NCBI RefSeq assembly: GCF_001598815.1
Contig: NZ_BCZQ01000003.1
Coordinates: 310,001-374,000 of the forward strand
From: Sphingopyxis terrae subsp. terrae NBRC 15098
GTDB lineage: Bacteria > Pseudomonadota > Alphaproteobacteria > Sphingomonadales > Sphingomonadaceae
DNA length: 64,000 bases
Reading direction: 5' to 3'
Part shown: one piece after another, positions 26,261 through 38,268 of the stretch
Layout: each line of letters begins with the position of its first letter
How positions within the stretch are numbered: position 1 is the first letter of the stretch
Made by a program: the position numbers and the translations under genes
The notes under the pieces: model-generated
The model's input: only the letters and a program-made list of their open reading frames with translations
Database searches by the model: none
What the model was told of the DNA's origin: nothing

Positions 26261-27430
26261 CTATTCGGCGGGCGCCTCGTCGATCTTCTTCCCCGTCCGC
26301 GTCCACGGATAGAGGAACTGGCCGCCATAGCTGCGCGGCACATCTTCGGGGATGCCGTAATTTTCGGGCCAGCGATCCTTGGGCAGATGAAAGGTGCCGA
26401 ACAGCTTGTCGAGGAAAGGAAAGTGGATCGCGAAATTGACGTCGAATGCCTCGCGTTCCAGCCCGTGGTGCCAATGGTGAAAGCGCGGCGTCGCGATCCA
26501 GTGTCCCAGCCGGTTGAAATCGCCGCCGACATTGGCGTGGAGCAGCGACGACCAGACATAGACGAAGCCGATATAGGCCTGCATCACCGACGGGCTGAAG
26601 CCGAGCGTGAACAGCGGCAGCGAGGTGATCGAACGGAGGAGGATGATCTCGACGAAATGCATCCGCGATCCCGCGAGCCAGTCCATCGATTTCGCGCTGT
26701 GATGGATCGCGTGGAATCCCCACAGAAAGGGGATTTTGTGGAACAGCCGGTGATACCAATATTGCGCGAGGTCGGAGACGAAGAGGACGATGGCGAACTG
26801 CGCGATCCACGGCAGCGCCGCGACCCCGGCGCGGAATGCCGCCCAACTGCTCGTATGGTCGTTGACGAACGCCTGCGGGGCGAGCGCAAGAAAGCCCAAT
26901 ATCTGAACGAACATCGTGCTGACGAGATAATAGAACAGATCCTCGCGCCATTCGGTGCGGAACAATCTCTGCGCGCGGCGGTGCGGAAAGGCGCGCTCGA
27001 GCGGCGCGAACATGAAGCCGGTGACGAGCAGGTTGACGACGAAAAAGTCGAGCCCGAAAAAAATCCCCCAGTCGCGCGTTTCGGCGGGCTGGACATTGGC
27101 GCCGCCCATCAACGCCGCCGCCAGCCCGATCATCAGCGCGGTCAGCCCCAACACCTTGCGCGGCCGCAGCAGCAGGCTGAGCAGCGACAGGCCATAGCTC
27201 GCGAGCAAAGTCAGGTGGACGATCCCGCGAAATCCGGTCCAGCCCTTGACGATCTCGAGCTCGGGCGTCGCGAACCAGTCGGGAAAGCGCAGCGCGACAA
27301 CCATGAAAAAGCCGCTGATCGCAAACAGCAATCCGAAGAAGCCCGAAAGCCACCCGCTCCCGAACCGCCGCACCTCGGTATGCGATTCCAGATCGCGCAT
27401 GAGGCTTTTCAGATAGTCGCTCTTAGCCAT
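26261..27430 (-). CDS. Sterol desaturase/fatty acid hydroxylase family protein (2)
   Basis: The 389-residue membrane protein has five or six helices and the di-iron His boxes YHRLFH, HAIHH and HHWHH. It is longer than the other two family members in the window because of an extra N-terminal membrane region. I chose ATG 27430 (MAKSDYLKSLMRDLE); upstream sequence is poor in coding signal. It lies 50 bp before the DUF2946 gene on the same strand, so it may belong to that unit. The substrate is unknown. Confidence 0.84.
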   Translation of the reverse strand: MAKSDYLKSLMRDLESHTEVRRFGSGWLSGFFGLLFAISGFFMVVALRFPDWFATPELEIVKGWTGFRGIVHLTLLASYGLSLLSLLLRPRKVLGLTALMIGLAAALMGGANVQPAETRDWGIFFGLDFFVVNLLVTGFMFAPLERAFPHRRAQRLFRTEWREDLFYYLVSTMFVQILGFLALAPQAFVNDHTSSWAAFRAGVAALPWIAQFAIVLFVSDLAQYWYHRLFHKIPFLWGFHAIHHSAKSMDWLAGSRMHFVEIILLRSITSLPLFTLGFSPSVMQAYIGFVYVWSSLLHANVGGDFNRLGHWIATPRFHHWHHGLEREAFDVNFAIHFPFLDKLFGTFHLPKDRWPENYGIPEDVPRSYGGQFLYPWTRTGKKIDEAPAE

Positions 27431-27477
27431 TTTGCCCCCTCGCCCCCTCCGCATGACCAACCATATGTCCCGCGGTG

Positions 27478-30197
<2,720 letters not shown>

Positions 30198-30836
30198 CTA
30201 TTGCGGGAAAGCGGGATCGGAGACGAGATTGTTGACGCCGCGATCCGTCGCCTGACGCACCACCGTCTTCACCGCCTCGGTCACATTCTTGACCTGCGTC
30301 CCCGGAATTTCGACGTCCTTCTTGCCATATTTCATGTGCAATGCGTGCTGAACCAGCGTCTTGATCGACGCGGCGCCCTCGCCCGGCAGATATTCGAAGG
30401 TCACGTCATAGCGGTCGGTCGCGACGACGCCACCGAACAGCCCGAAGCCGAGCCCGGCGCGAAAGCCGTCTTTCTTCGCCTTGTCGACATCTTCCTTCTT
30501 GACGATATTGTTGAAAGTGACGCTGAGCACGGCGCCGCCGGCGACGGGAGTCTCGAGCACCTCGCTGAACGCGCCGCTCTTTTGCAGCGCTTCGATGATC
30601 CAGGGTTTTACTTCCTTGGTCGCGCGCGGGTTGGGCGCGCCATCGCGCTGAAACTCGAAGATCAGTTGGACCGGCCGCGGCATCGCGGGCGTCTTCTTTT
30701 CCTCGGGCTTCACTTCGCCCAGTGTGTTGTCGACATACCATTTTGCCGCCTGTGCCGCCGTCGGCAGGGCAAACAGCAGCAGGGCCGCGAGCGCCATCAA
30801 GCCCTTGGTGCGCGCGGATAAAATCGATTTCAGCAT
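30198..30836 (-). CDS. Exported protein, unknown function
   Basis: The 212-residue protein has a clear signal peptide (MALAALLLFALPTAAQAA). The mature part contains AFSEVLETPVAGGAVLSVTF and a glycine-rich GLGFGLFGGVVA followed by DRYDVTFEYLPGEG. This looks like a beta-rich envelope domain that might associate with the membrane. I do not recognise the family. It is immediately upstream of the lipoprotein gene with no gap, suggesting they act together. Confidence 0.75.
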   Translation of the reverse strand: MLKSILSARTKGLMALAALLLFALPTAAQAAKWYVDNTLGEVKPEEKKTPAMPRPVQLIFEFQRDGAPNPRATKEVKPWIIEALQKSGAFSEVLETPVAGGAVLSVTFNNIVKKEDVDKAKKDGFRAGLGFGLFGGVVATDRYDVTFEYLPGEGAASIKTLVQHALHMKYGKKDVEIPGTQVKNVTEAVKTVVRQATDRGVNNLVSDPAFPQ

Positions 30837-30918
30837 GATAGCCCCCTCCCCAATGGAAATTGGATATCACCGCGAGCGAAATCGGCAAGCCGCTTTGCAT
30901 CGCCCCGCTCGCCATCGC

Positions 30919-31314
30919 TCAGCGCAGAGGGGATGCAATCGGCCTGAACTCGGCGCGAGCGCCAAATCCCGCGATCAGCGGGCGGCCCTTTTTGATGGCC
31001 GCCCGCACCGACGGCAACTGCAGCGACGCGGCATGGGCATCCTTGTCAGCCCAAAGCTCGACGATCCACAGCGCATCCGGATTGGCGCTGTCTTCGCCGA
31101 CCAGATAGGTGAAATTGCCGGGCATCGAGTCTGTATCCTCGGTCAGGATCCCAGCAAGCGCAGCGCGCTGGCCGGGCTGCGCGATCATCTGGCCGATCAG
31201 GCCATAATGGGGCTGTTCTTCGTCCATGGTCGTCTCCAAGGCCAACAGGTCGCGCGGTGCCAGAACTGCTGCTGCGAAAGTCGCGAGCGCGGCAAGATGG
31301 GTGCGTCTGTCCAT
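30919..31314 (-). CDS. Putative quinol monooxygenase (ABM domain), exported
   Basis: The 131-residue protein has an N-terminal stretch that may be a Tat-like signal (DRRTHLAALATFAAAVLAP, twin Arg). An ABM fold follows (YGLIGQMIAQPGQRAALAGI, then WIVELWADKDAHAASLQLP). YgiN-like quinol monooxygenases share this fold, and the substrate is not known. ATG 31314 overlaps the stop of the upstream GNAT gene; a GTG at 31317 is the alternative. It shares a strand with the neighbouring genes from recN to ligA. Confidence 0.72.
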   Translation of the reverse strand: MDRRTHLAALATFAAAVLAPRDLLALETTMDEEQPHYGLIGQMIAQPGQRAALAGILTEDTDSMPGNFTYLVGEDSANPDALWIVELWADKDAHAASLQLPSVRAAIKKGRPLIAGFGARAEFRPIASPLR

Positions 31315-31995
31315 CACCGTGCAATCACCAGCACGTGCACCTGTCGCCGTTCCCGAAAGCCGAGCGATTCATACAGCGCGATCGCGCCTTCATTGTCGGC
31401 ATAGCTGTGCAGAAAGGGCGTCTCGCCGCGCTGCGCCATCGCGCGCATGACATGGCCGATCAACGCGCGCGCCAGTCCGCGGCCGCGGCAATCGGCCCAG
31501 GTCGCGACGCCGCTGACCTCCGCCATGCCGGGAACAAGCATCCGTTGCCCCGCCATCGCAAGCAGGCGCCCCTGCTCACGCACCCCGAAAAAGGGACCAG
31601 AGATGCGTCTTCGGCCCCCACGGCCCCGGCTTCGCATGCTCGGCAAGCGCGGTCATTTCAGCCGCATTGGCCTCGCCCAGCGGCACGATGAAGGGATCGT
31701 CCGCGCGCGGTTCAGGCGGCGGCCCTTCCGCAACCATCTGCGTCAGAATGGCGCGCTTTACCTCGCGGGTTCCCGGCGGCAGCGGCCAAGCCTCGCCTTC
31801 GACCAGCCACAACTCTCCACCCTCAGGAACCAGCGCCGCGAGTGCGGCTTGCGCGGCCGCGCCGGTGTCGGCAGCGGCGCCGAACGGGCCATAATCCCGA
31901 TCGATCCGCACCGCCCGCGCATCGCCCTGTGCCAGATGCGCCTGTCGGCCGGTCAGGATGCTTCGGATCGGCCGGTCGAGGGGCTGCGCGCTCAC
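31314..31995 (-). pseudogene. GNAT family N-acetyltransferase, frameshifted
   Basis: Two minus-strand frames together make one GNAT protein. The first runs from GTG 31995 (VSAQPLDRPIRSIL...) to ...AKPGPWGPKTHLWSLF and stops at 31576. The second picks up as GVREQGRLLAMAGQRM, then the acetyl-CoA loop CRGRGLARAL and ...LVIAR, stopping at 31314. Removing one base near 31583-31595, where a run of five A and a run of four C stand on the plus strand, rejoins them. The total is 682 bp, not a multiple of three. The GTG overlaps the recN stop. It may be a real mutation, a sequencing error, or recoding. Confidence 0.8.
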
Positions 31996-33677
31996 CCCGC
32001 TACCTCCAGCAGCCGGTCTGCCTGTGCCCGCGCCTCCGCGGTCACTTCGGCCCCCGACAGCATCCGGGCGATTTCTTCGCGGCGCCCCGCTTCGTCGAGC
32101 GCGCGGACGCCGGTGCGCGTCACCGTTCCTTCGCTCGACTTGGCGATCATGAAATGCGTCGCGCCCTTGGCGGCGACCTGCGGGCTGTGCGTCACCGCGA
32201 GCAATTGCTTGCCCGCGCCTTTTCCGCTTCCGCCGGCAAGCCGTGCCAGCCGCTCGCCGATCGCGCTCGCCACCGCGCCCCCGACGCCGCGGTCGATCTC
32301 GTCGAAGATGATCGTGTCGGCACCACCCTCTTCGGCAAGTGCAACCTTCAGCGCGAGGATGAAGCGCGACAATTCGCCGCCCGAGGCAATTTTGGCGAGC
32401 GGAGCGAAAGGAGCGCCGGGATTGGTCGCGATCAGAAATTCGACGCGGTCGATGCCGTCCGCACCCCAACGCTCGGCAGGCAGGCGTTCTACGAGCGTCC
32501 GGAAGCGCGCGGCATCGAGCTTGAGCGGCGCCAGTTCGCCGGCCACCGCCGCATCGAGCCGCGCCGCGGCCTTCGTCCGCTGATCCGACAGCGCGGTCGC
32601 GGCATGGGTGTAGGCGGCGGCACTTTCGGCGACCGCCGCTTCGAGCCGGGAAAGCCCCGCGCTGCCGCCCTCGATCGCGTCGAGCCGCGCGGCGAGATCG
32701 TCCGTCAGCGCGGCCAGTTCGTCGGGCTGGACGCCATGCTTGCGCGCCATTGCGCGCAGTTCGAACAGCCGCGTCTCGGTCGCTTCGAGCCGGTCGGGAT
32801 CATATTCAAGGGCGCGTGCCGCCTCATGCAGCTTGGCTTCGGCATCGTCGGCATCGATGATCGCGCGATCGAGACTGGCGAGCGCTTCGGCAAGCAGCGG
32901 ATGGTCGCCCGCCAGCCTATCGAGCCGCCGCGCGGCACCGCGCAGCAGGGCGGGACCGCCGGCGCTGCCGTCGAATGCCTCCATGATCGTGGAAAGGTCG
33001 CCCGCAATCCGCTCGCCCTTCTGCATCGCGGCGCGCGCCTCGGCGAGTTCGGCCTCTTCGCCCGGCTGCGGCGCCAGCGTTCGCAACTCGGCAACACAAT
33101 GCTCCAGCCATTCGCGGTCGCGTTCGGCCTCGGCAATCGCGGCGCGCGCGGCTGCCAGCCGCTCCCCGGCGCTGCGCCAGCTGGCATGCGCCGCCGCCAC
33201 CGCGCCTGCATCGGCGCGCGCATAGGCATCGAGCAGTGCGCGATGCCCCGCGGGCGCGAGCAGGCCGCGATCGTCATGCTGCCCGTGAATTTCGACCAGA
33301 TAGCTGCCGACTTCGCGCAGCAGCGCCGCCGAACAGGGCTGATCGTTCAGAAAGGCGCGGCTGCCGCCGTCGGCCTTGACGGTGCGGCGGATGAGCAGCG
33401 GTTCGCCATCCTCCAGCACGACATCATTGTCGGCGAGCAGCGCGGCGAGCGGCGTGCCTGCTGCCGGCGGCGCAAAGCTGGCGGTGACCTGCGCCCGGTC
33501 GCTGCCCTGCCGCACCAGCGCCGTGTCGGCGCGCGCGCCCAGCGCAAGCCCCAGCGCGTCAAGCAGGATCGACTTGCCGGCGCCGGTTTCGCCCGTGAGC
33601 ACGCCCAGCCCGCCCTCGAAATCGAGGTCGAGCCGTTCGATCAGAACGATATTCGATATGGACAGCGCGGTCAGCAT
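31992..33677 (-). CDS. recN: DNA repair protein RecN
   Basis: The 561-residue SMC-like ATPase takes part in double-strand break repair. Walker A GETGAGKSILLDALGLALGA is at the N terminus. Long coiled-coil-prone arms with many Ala/Glu/Arg residues fill the middle, and the signature LSRFILALKVALAEEGGADT leads into Walker B TIIFDEIDRGVGG. The length is normal. It is followed by the frameshifted GNAT gene with a GTGA overlap, and preceded by bamD 49 bp upstream on the same strand. Confidence 0.96.
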   Translation of the reverse strand: MLTALSISNIVLIERLDLDFEGGLGVLTGETGAGKSILLDALGLALGARADTALVRQGSDRAQVTASFAPPAAGTPLAALLADNDVVLEDGEPLLIRRTVKADGGSRAFLNDQPCSAALLREVGSYLVEIHGQHDDRGLLAPAGHRALLDAYARADAGAVAAAHASWRSAGERLAAARAAIAEAERDREWLEHCVAELRTLAPQPGEEAELAEARAAMQKGERIAGDLSTIMEAFDGSAGGPALLRGAARRLDRLAGDHPLLAEALASLDRAIIDADDAEAKLHEAARALEYDPDRLEATETRLFELRAMARKHGVQPDELAALTDDLAARLDAIEGGSAGLSRLEAAVAESAAAYTHAATALSDQRTKAAARLDAAVAGELAPLKLDAARFRTLVERLPAERWGADGIDRVEFLIATNPGAPFAPLAKIASGGELSRFILALKVALAEEGGADTIIFDEIDRGVGGAVASAIGERLARLAGGSGKGAGKQLLAVTHSPQVAAKGATHFMIAKSSEGTVTRTGVRALDEAGRREEIARMLSGAEVTAEARAQADRLLEVAG

Positions 33678-33726
33678 CCGGCCCCGCCTTACAATAGAAC
33701 AAAGCGCGAATCTATCGCGCGATGCA

Positions 33727-34521
33727 TCAGGCGCTGGGCGCGTGCTTTTCCATCAGCTTGTACGCGCGCTCGTACCATTTGCTGCCGGGATAATTGGCGC
33801 CGAGGACGGCCGCCGACTTCTTCGCCTCTTCGGGAACGCCGAGCGCGAGATAGCATTCGGTCAGTCGGAACAGCGCCTCGGGCGCGTGGCTGGTCGTCTG
33901 ATATTTGTCGACGACTTCGCGGAAGCGGATCGAGGCCGCGAGCCAGTTCGAGCTGCGCTCGTAAAAGCGGCCGATTTCCATCTCCTTGCCGGCCAGATGG
34001 TCGCGGACAAGATCGAGCTTCAACCGCGCATCGGCGGCGTAGCGGCTATCGGGATAGCGGCGCACAATCTCGCCCAGCGCGGCCTGCGCCTGCTGCGTGA
34101 TCTTCTGGTCGCGGGTCACGTCGCTGATCTGCTCATAATAGCTGAGCGCGATCAGATAATAGGCGTAAGGCGCATCCTTGTTGCCGGGGTGGATCGACAG
34201 GAAACGCTGCGCCGATTCGATCGACGGAGTATATTCGCGGTCCATATAATAGGAAAAGGCGCTCATCAGCTGCGCCCGGCGCGCCCAAGGCGAATAGGGG
34301 TGCTGACGCTCGACCTCGTCGAACAACGCCGCGGCAAGCTTGTACTGGCCGCGGTCGAGACGATCCTGCGCGGCGCGATAGAGCGTATTCACGTCACGCG
34401 CGACGTAGCGCGTGTCCTTCTTGACCCCACCCCCGCCGGCGCAGGCCGCGAGCAGCGGCGAAATCACGAGGGCGGCGGCGATCAGGCGCACGGCGGCGCG
34501 AGAGGAAGGGCGCTGAGTCAT
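33727..34521 (-). CDS. bamD: Outer membrane protein assembly factor BamD
   Basis: The 264-residue lipoprotein has a signal peptide with lipobox LLAAC and TPR repeats spanning most of its length (LYRAAQDRLDRGQYKLAAALF; YAYYLIALSYYEQ; ALFRLTECYLALG). It works with BamA in folding outer-membrane proteins. I chose ATG 34521 (MTQRPSSRAA), which gives a normal leader; the in-frame extension to 34593 would hide it. Its position next to recN is common in alphaproteobacteria. Confidence 0.94.
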   Translation of the reverse strand: MTQRPSSRAAVRLIAAALVISPLLAACAGGGGVKKDTRYVARDVNTLYRAAQDRLDRGQYKLAAALFDEVERQHPYSPWARRAQLMSAFSYYMDREYTPSIESAQRFLSIHPGNKDAPYAYYLIALSYYEQISDVTRDQKITQQAQAALGEIVRRYPDSRYAADARLKLDLVRDHLAGKEMEIGRFYERSSNWLAASIRFREVVDKYQTTSHAPEALFRLTECYLALGVPEEAKKSAAVLGANYPGSKWYERAYKLMEKHAPSA

Positions 34522-34617
34522 GGGCGCGGTATAGCCACAGCGCAGATGAACGCAAAATAAATGATCATGTCTTTCGTCGGCTTCGCGAACCAAATCGTCC
34601 GGCGGCGTCCGGGGGCG

Positions 34618-35331
34618 TCACGGCGCCGGAACCGCGGGCGCCTTCACCACACAGCCTTTGGGTGCATCGGCAGGCGCCGGAACGCGGCGCGCCGACAAGA
34701 TGGTCACGGCGGGATCGAGGATCTGGCCGCGCATCACGCCCTCGCCCGCGGTCTCGGAAACCGGCATCGCGAAGATTTTTTCCGCCACGTCGCGCCCCGA
34801 AGCAATCTCGCCGAATACCGCGAAACCAGCTCCATCGCCGCCGGGCGCGTCGGCGTCGAAGCCCTTGATGTCGGACAACAGCAAAAAGAAATCGGTCGTC
34901 GCATCGCCCGGGCGCAAATGCGCCATCACCAGCGCGCCGTCGCAATTGGTAAGGCCGGTTTTCGTCGTCGGCTCATGCGCGATCGGCGGAAAGTTGGTTC
35001 GCGGGTCGCCGCGGTTGCCCGCCTGGATCAGCTTGTTTCCTTCACCCCAGCTGCGCGTCGTGCGATAGAATTTGAACCCGTCCATCCGCTTGCTGTCGAC
35101 ATAGCGGAGGAAATTGGCGCTGGTGATCGGCGCCCGCTTGTCCTCCAGCCGAACGACGATCGTGCCTGCGTCGGTCTTGAGCGCGACATAAGGCCGCGTA
35201 TCGGGCGCCGCGACCTCGACCGGGGGCGTCACGGCCGCCGGAACGGGCGGCGGCGGCGGGGGCAGTTGCGTGGTCTGTGCCGGAACGGACTGCACCGCAA
35301 GGACGAGCGACAGGATCAGGGGAGCGAACAT
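34618..35331 (-). CDS. Cyclophilin-type peptidyl-prolyl isomerase, exported
   Basis: The 237-residue protein has a signal peptide (LILSLVLAVQSVPAQ) and a proline-rich linker (PPPPPPVPAAVTPP). The cyclophilin domain from about residue 48 includes SANFLRYVDSKRMDGFKFYR, a catalytic Arg region, and DFFLLLSDIKGFDA and GFAVFGEI. It should catalyse proline isomerisation in the periplasm. It occupies the place after rimM where trmD and rplS usually stand. Confidence 0.88.
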   Translation of the reverse strand: MFAPLILSLVLAVQSVPAQTTQLPPPPPPVPAAVTPPVEVAAPDTRPYVALKTDAGTIVVRLEDKRAPITSANFLRYVDSKRMDGFKFYRTTRSWGEGNKLIQAGNRGDPRTNFPPIAHEPTTKTGLTNCDGALVMAHLRPGDATTDFFLLLSDIKGFDADAPGGDGAGFAVFGEIASGRDVAEKIFAMPVSETAGEGVMRGQILDPAVTILSARRVPAPADAPKGCVVKAPAVPAP

Positions 35332-35415
35332 GGACCTTTCTGCGGACCTCTCTCTGGTTGGCGGGCGGTCAGGCTAGACGCCCCGGCAGCGAACGCCAAG
35401 CCCTTGCGCCGACGC

Positions 35416-35925
35416 CTATTCGACGAAGGCCGCCGCTACGGTCACGCCCTCGGCGTTCCAGGCAGGAACCGCCTGCGCGGTCATCGGCACCATGAAGCGC
35501 TTCGGCTTGTGCCCCGCTTCGGCCGGACGTTCGATTTCCAATATGTCGCCGGCGCCGAAATTCTCGACCGCCACGACATGACCGACGACCTCGCCGTCGG
35601 TCGAAACGCAGGGCAGGCCGATCAGGTCGTGATGATAATATTCCCCCGGCGCGAGCGACGGCAGCGCCGAGCGCGGGACCGTCAACACCGTACCGCGCAG
35701 CGCTTCGGCGGCGCTGCGATCGGCGATTTCGGCAAAGCTTGCCACCGCCCCCTGATTGGCGGGGCGTACCGATTTCAGCGTCAGCTTGCGGGCGCCGGCG
35801 TCGAAAACGGAAAAGGCGCGGAGAGCCTCCGCGCCTTCACCGAACAATTTGAGCCGCACCTCGCCCCGGACCCCGTGCGCGCCGGCAATGGCGGCCAGGG
35901 TGACGGGACGATCGGCGGCGGCCAA
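35416..35925 (-). CDS. rimM: Ribosome maturation factor RimM (TTG start)
   Basis: The 169-residue protein is needed for 30S maturation and binds S19. The family segments are IAGAHGVRGEVRLKLFGEG at the N terminus, GEYYHHDLIGL and VGHVVAVENFGAGDILEIE. No ATG lies in frame near the domain start. TTG at 35925 gives LAAADRPVTLAAIAGAHG and sits 4 bp after the rpsP stop. It is co-transcribed with rpsP. The expected trmD and rplS do not follow in this window. Confidence 0.88.
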   Translation of the reverse strand: MAAADRPVTLAAIAGAHGVRGEVRLKLFGEGAEALRAFSVFDAGARKLTLKSVRPANQGAVASFAEIADRSAAEALRGTVLTVPRSALPSLAPGEYYHHDLIGLPCVSTDGEVVGHVVAVENFGAGDILEIERPAEAGHKPKRFMVPMTAQAVPAWNAEGVTVAAAFVE

Positions 35926-35929
35926 GGGT

Positions 35930-36511
35930 TTAGCCTTCGGCCTTTTCTTCGCCGGCTTCGGCGACGGGGCCGCCTTCGGCAACTTCTTCGGCGATCGCAG
36001 CCGCGTCCTCGGCGCTCGCGTCGGCCGGAACTTCCTCGGCAACCGCGTCGGCAACCGCTTCGGCGGTTTCTTCGCTCTTCACCGAGCCGGTCGCATCCGA
36101 TTCAGCGGCTTCGGGAGCAGCTTCTTCGGCCGGAGCCGGAGCCGCAGCGGCGGCCGCCGCAGCTTCTTCGGCCTCAGCCAGCTTCGCGGCCTTTTCCTCG
36201 GCGCGTTCCTTGGCCTTTTCGCCCGGGACAGCCTTGTTCGGGTTGTTGCGGGCCGAACGTTCCTTCACGCCCGCGGCGTCGAGGAAGCGGGCGACGCGGT
36301 CGGTCGGCTGCGCACCAACCGAAACCCAATGCTTCGCGCGTTCGGCGTCGAGCTTGACGCGGTCCGGATTATCCTTGCCGAGCAGCGGGTTGTAGCTGCC
36401 GATGCGTTCGATGAAACGGCCGTCGCGCGGGCTGCGCGAATCGGCAACGACGATCTTGTAATAGGGGCGCTTTTTCGAACCGCCGCGCGAAAGGCGAATG
36501 GTGGTAGCCAT
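35930..36511 (-). CDS. rpsP: Ribosomal protein S16 with long acidic C-terminal extension
   Basis: The 193-residue protein has a normal S16 core at about residues 1-85 ([37 protein letters not shown]). An extension of over 100 residues follows, with a lysine/glutamate-rich part ([19 protein letters not shown]) and then an Ala/Glu/Pro-rich acidic part. Alphaproteobacterial S16 proteins often have extensions, but this one is long and low-complexity. It lies between ffh and rimM in the usual order. Confidence 0.95.
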   Translation of the reverse strand: MATTIRLSRGGSKKRPYYKIVVADSRSPRDGRFIERIGSYNPLLGKDNPDRVKLDAERAKHWVSVGAQPTDRVARFLDAAGVKERSARNNPNKAVPGEKAKERAEEKAAKLAEAEEAAAAAAAAPAPAEEAAPEAAESDATGSVKSEETAEAVADAVAEEVPADASAEDAAAIAEEVAEGGPVAEAGEEKAEG

Positions 36512-36556
36512 GATATTTTCCTTCTGACTTTCTAACTTTGACTTTGATTTTCCGGG

Positions 36557-38002
36557 TTATTTCTTCTTGTTCAGCAGATTGGCGAGATCGGGCGGAAGTC
36601 CGGCACCGCCAAGGCCGGGCAGTCCGCCGGCACCGCCGCCGCCGCCCATTCCGGGGATACCGCCGCCGCGGCCGAGGAGGGCGCCAAGGCCCTTGAGGCC
36701 GCCCATCTTGCGAATCTTCTTCATCGCGGTGGACATTTCCTGATGCATTTTCAGCACCTTGTTCACCTGTTGCACCGTGGTACCCGACCCGTTGGCAATG
36801 CGGATCTTGCGCTTCGCATTGATGATTTCGGGCTTCGCGCGCTCTTTGGGCGTCATCGAGCCCATGATCGCGTCGAAATGGACCAGCACCTTGTCGTCGG
36901 TGCCGCTCTGCGCCATCGCCGCCTGTGCTTTTTTCAGGCCGGGGATCATGCCCGCCAGCGCACCCAGTCCGCCCATGCGGCGCATCTGGTTCAATTGCGT
37001 GCGAAGATCGTCGAGGTCGAACTGACCCTTCGCCATCTTCTTCGCCATCGCCTCGGCCTCTTCGGCCTGAATCGTCTCGGCGGCGCGTTCGACGAGGCTG
37101 ACGACGTCGCCCATGCCGAGGATGCGGCCCGCGATGCGCGAGGGCTGAAAGACTTCAAGACCGTCAAGCTTTTCGCCGGTGCCCGCGAATTTGATCGGCT
37201 TGCCGGTGACGGCGCGCATCGACAGCGCGGCGCCGCCGCGCGCATCGCCGTCCATGCGGGTGAGCACGACGCCGGTCAGCGGCACCTGTTCGGTAAAGCG
37301 CTGCGCGACCTGCACCGCGTCCTGACCCGTCAGGCTGTCGACGACGAGCAGCGTTTCGGCCGGATTCGCCGTGCGCGATACCGCCTGCATCTCGTCCATC
37401 AATTGCTGATCGACGTGGAGGCGGCCCGCGGTATCGAGCATCAGCACGTCGAAGCCCTGAAGCTTCGCCGCCTGCATGGCGCGCTGCGCAATCTCGACCG
37501 GCTGCTGCCCGGCGATGATCGGCAAGGTCGCGACGTCGATCTGGCTACCGAGGACCGCGAGCTGTTCCTGCGCGGCGGGACGATTGACGTCGAGCGACGC
37601 CATCAGCACCTTCTTGCGCTCCTTGTCCTTCAGCCGCTTCGCGATCTTCGCGGTCGTCGTCGTCTTGCCCGACCCCTGAAGGCCGACCATCATGACAACG
37701 GCGGGCGGCGTGACGGCAAGGTCGAGTTCGGCAGCTTCGGAGCCGAGCATTTCGGTCAGCGCGTCGCTGACGATCTTGACGACCTGCTGCCCCGGCGTGA
37801 CCGAGCGCAGGACATTCTGACCGACCGCAAGTTCGGTGACCTGATCGACGAAGCTGCGCACCACGGGCAGCGCGACGTCGGCTTCGAGCAGTGCGATGCG
37901 CACTTCGCGCATCGCCGCGCGCACGTCGGCCTCGGTCAGCGCACCGCGGCCGCGGAGCTTCCCGAAAACATCGCCAAGCCGATTGCTCAGACTGTCGAAC
38001 AT
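36557..38002 (-). CDS. ffh: Signal recognition particle protein Ffh
   Basis: The 481-residue SRP54 GTPase has an N domain (MFDSLSNRLGDVFGKLRGRG), a G domain with GLQGSGKTTTTAKIAKRLK, then DTAGRL and GLVLTRMDG-like VVLTRMDGDARGG, and a methionine-rich M domain. The end is a Gly-rich tail (GGGIPGMGGGGGAGGLPGLG). It targets inner-membrane proteins with 4.5S RNA to FtsY, which is also in this window 4 kb away. ATG 38002 is the normal start; a long in-frame extension upstream is not coding-like. Confidence 0.97.
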   Translation of the reverse strand: MFDSLSNRLGDVFGKLRGRGALTEADVRAAMREVRIALLEADVALPVVRSFVDQVTELAVGQNVLRSVTPGQQVVKIVSDALTEMLGSEAAELDLAVTPPAVVMMVGLQGSGKTTTTAKIAKRLKDKERKKVLMASLDVNRPAAQEQLAVLGSQIDVATLPIIAGQQPVEIAQRAMQAAKLQGFDVLMLDTAGRLHVDQQLMDEMQAVSRTANPAETLLVVDSLTGQDAVQVAQRFTEQVPLTGVVLTRMDGDARGGAALSMRAVTGKPIKFAGTGEKLDGLEVFQPSRIAGRILGMGDVVSLVERAAETIQAEEAEAMAKKMAKGQFDLDDLRTQLNQMRRMGGLGALAGMIPGLKKAQAAMAQSGTDDKVLVHFDAIMGSMTPKERAKPEIINAKRKIRIANGSGTTVQQVNKVLKMHQEMSTAMKKIRKMGGLKGLGALLGRGGGIPGMGGGGGAGGLPGLGGAGLPPDLANLLNKKK

Positions 38003-38268
38003 GCGCTTCCAAACCCTTCTCTCGATCCGCAACGCAAAACACGCCGGTGAGCGAAACCTCGCCAACCAGCGGCTATCCGTGGACAGAAATTCCGTCGCGG
38101 ATGTCGATATGCCCACCCGAATCCAATCGGCGGACGGCGGCTCCTTAAGCGAGATCGCCCACAAAGGCAAGTCGGACCGCCCGCTGGCCCGGACTTCGCA
38201 GCGGCGCGCCACTTAACGCAAATTTCACCGCTTTGCCGGCATATGCGGCGAATGGTGGGGACTATAGC

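Noticed and set aside
31580..31600. Programmed frameshift in the GNAT gene
   Set aside because: The slip region is a simple homopolymer run and does not resemble a known recoding signal. Mutation or sequencing error is more likely.
37896..38216. Short plus-strand open frame across the ffh start region
   Set aside because: It overlaps the Ffh N domain, has no ribosome site and shows no recognisable protein feature.
38213..38227. TTAA-N7-TTCA before the GGDEF-EAL gene
   Set aside because: It has one mismatch in the second half of the CtrA consensus and no dyad or other support. Too weak to call.
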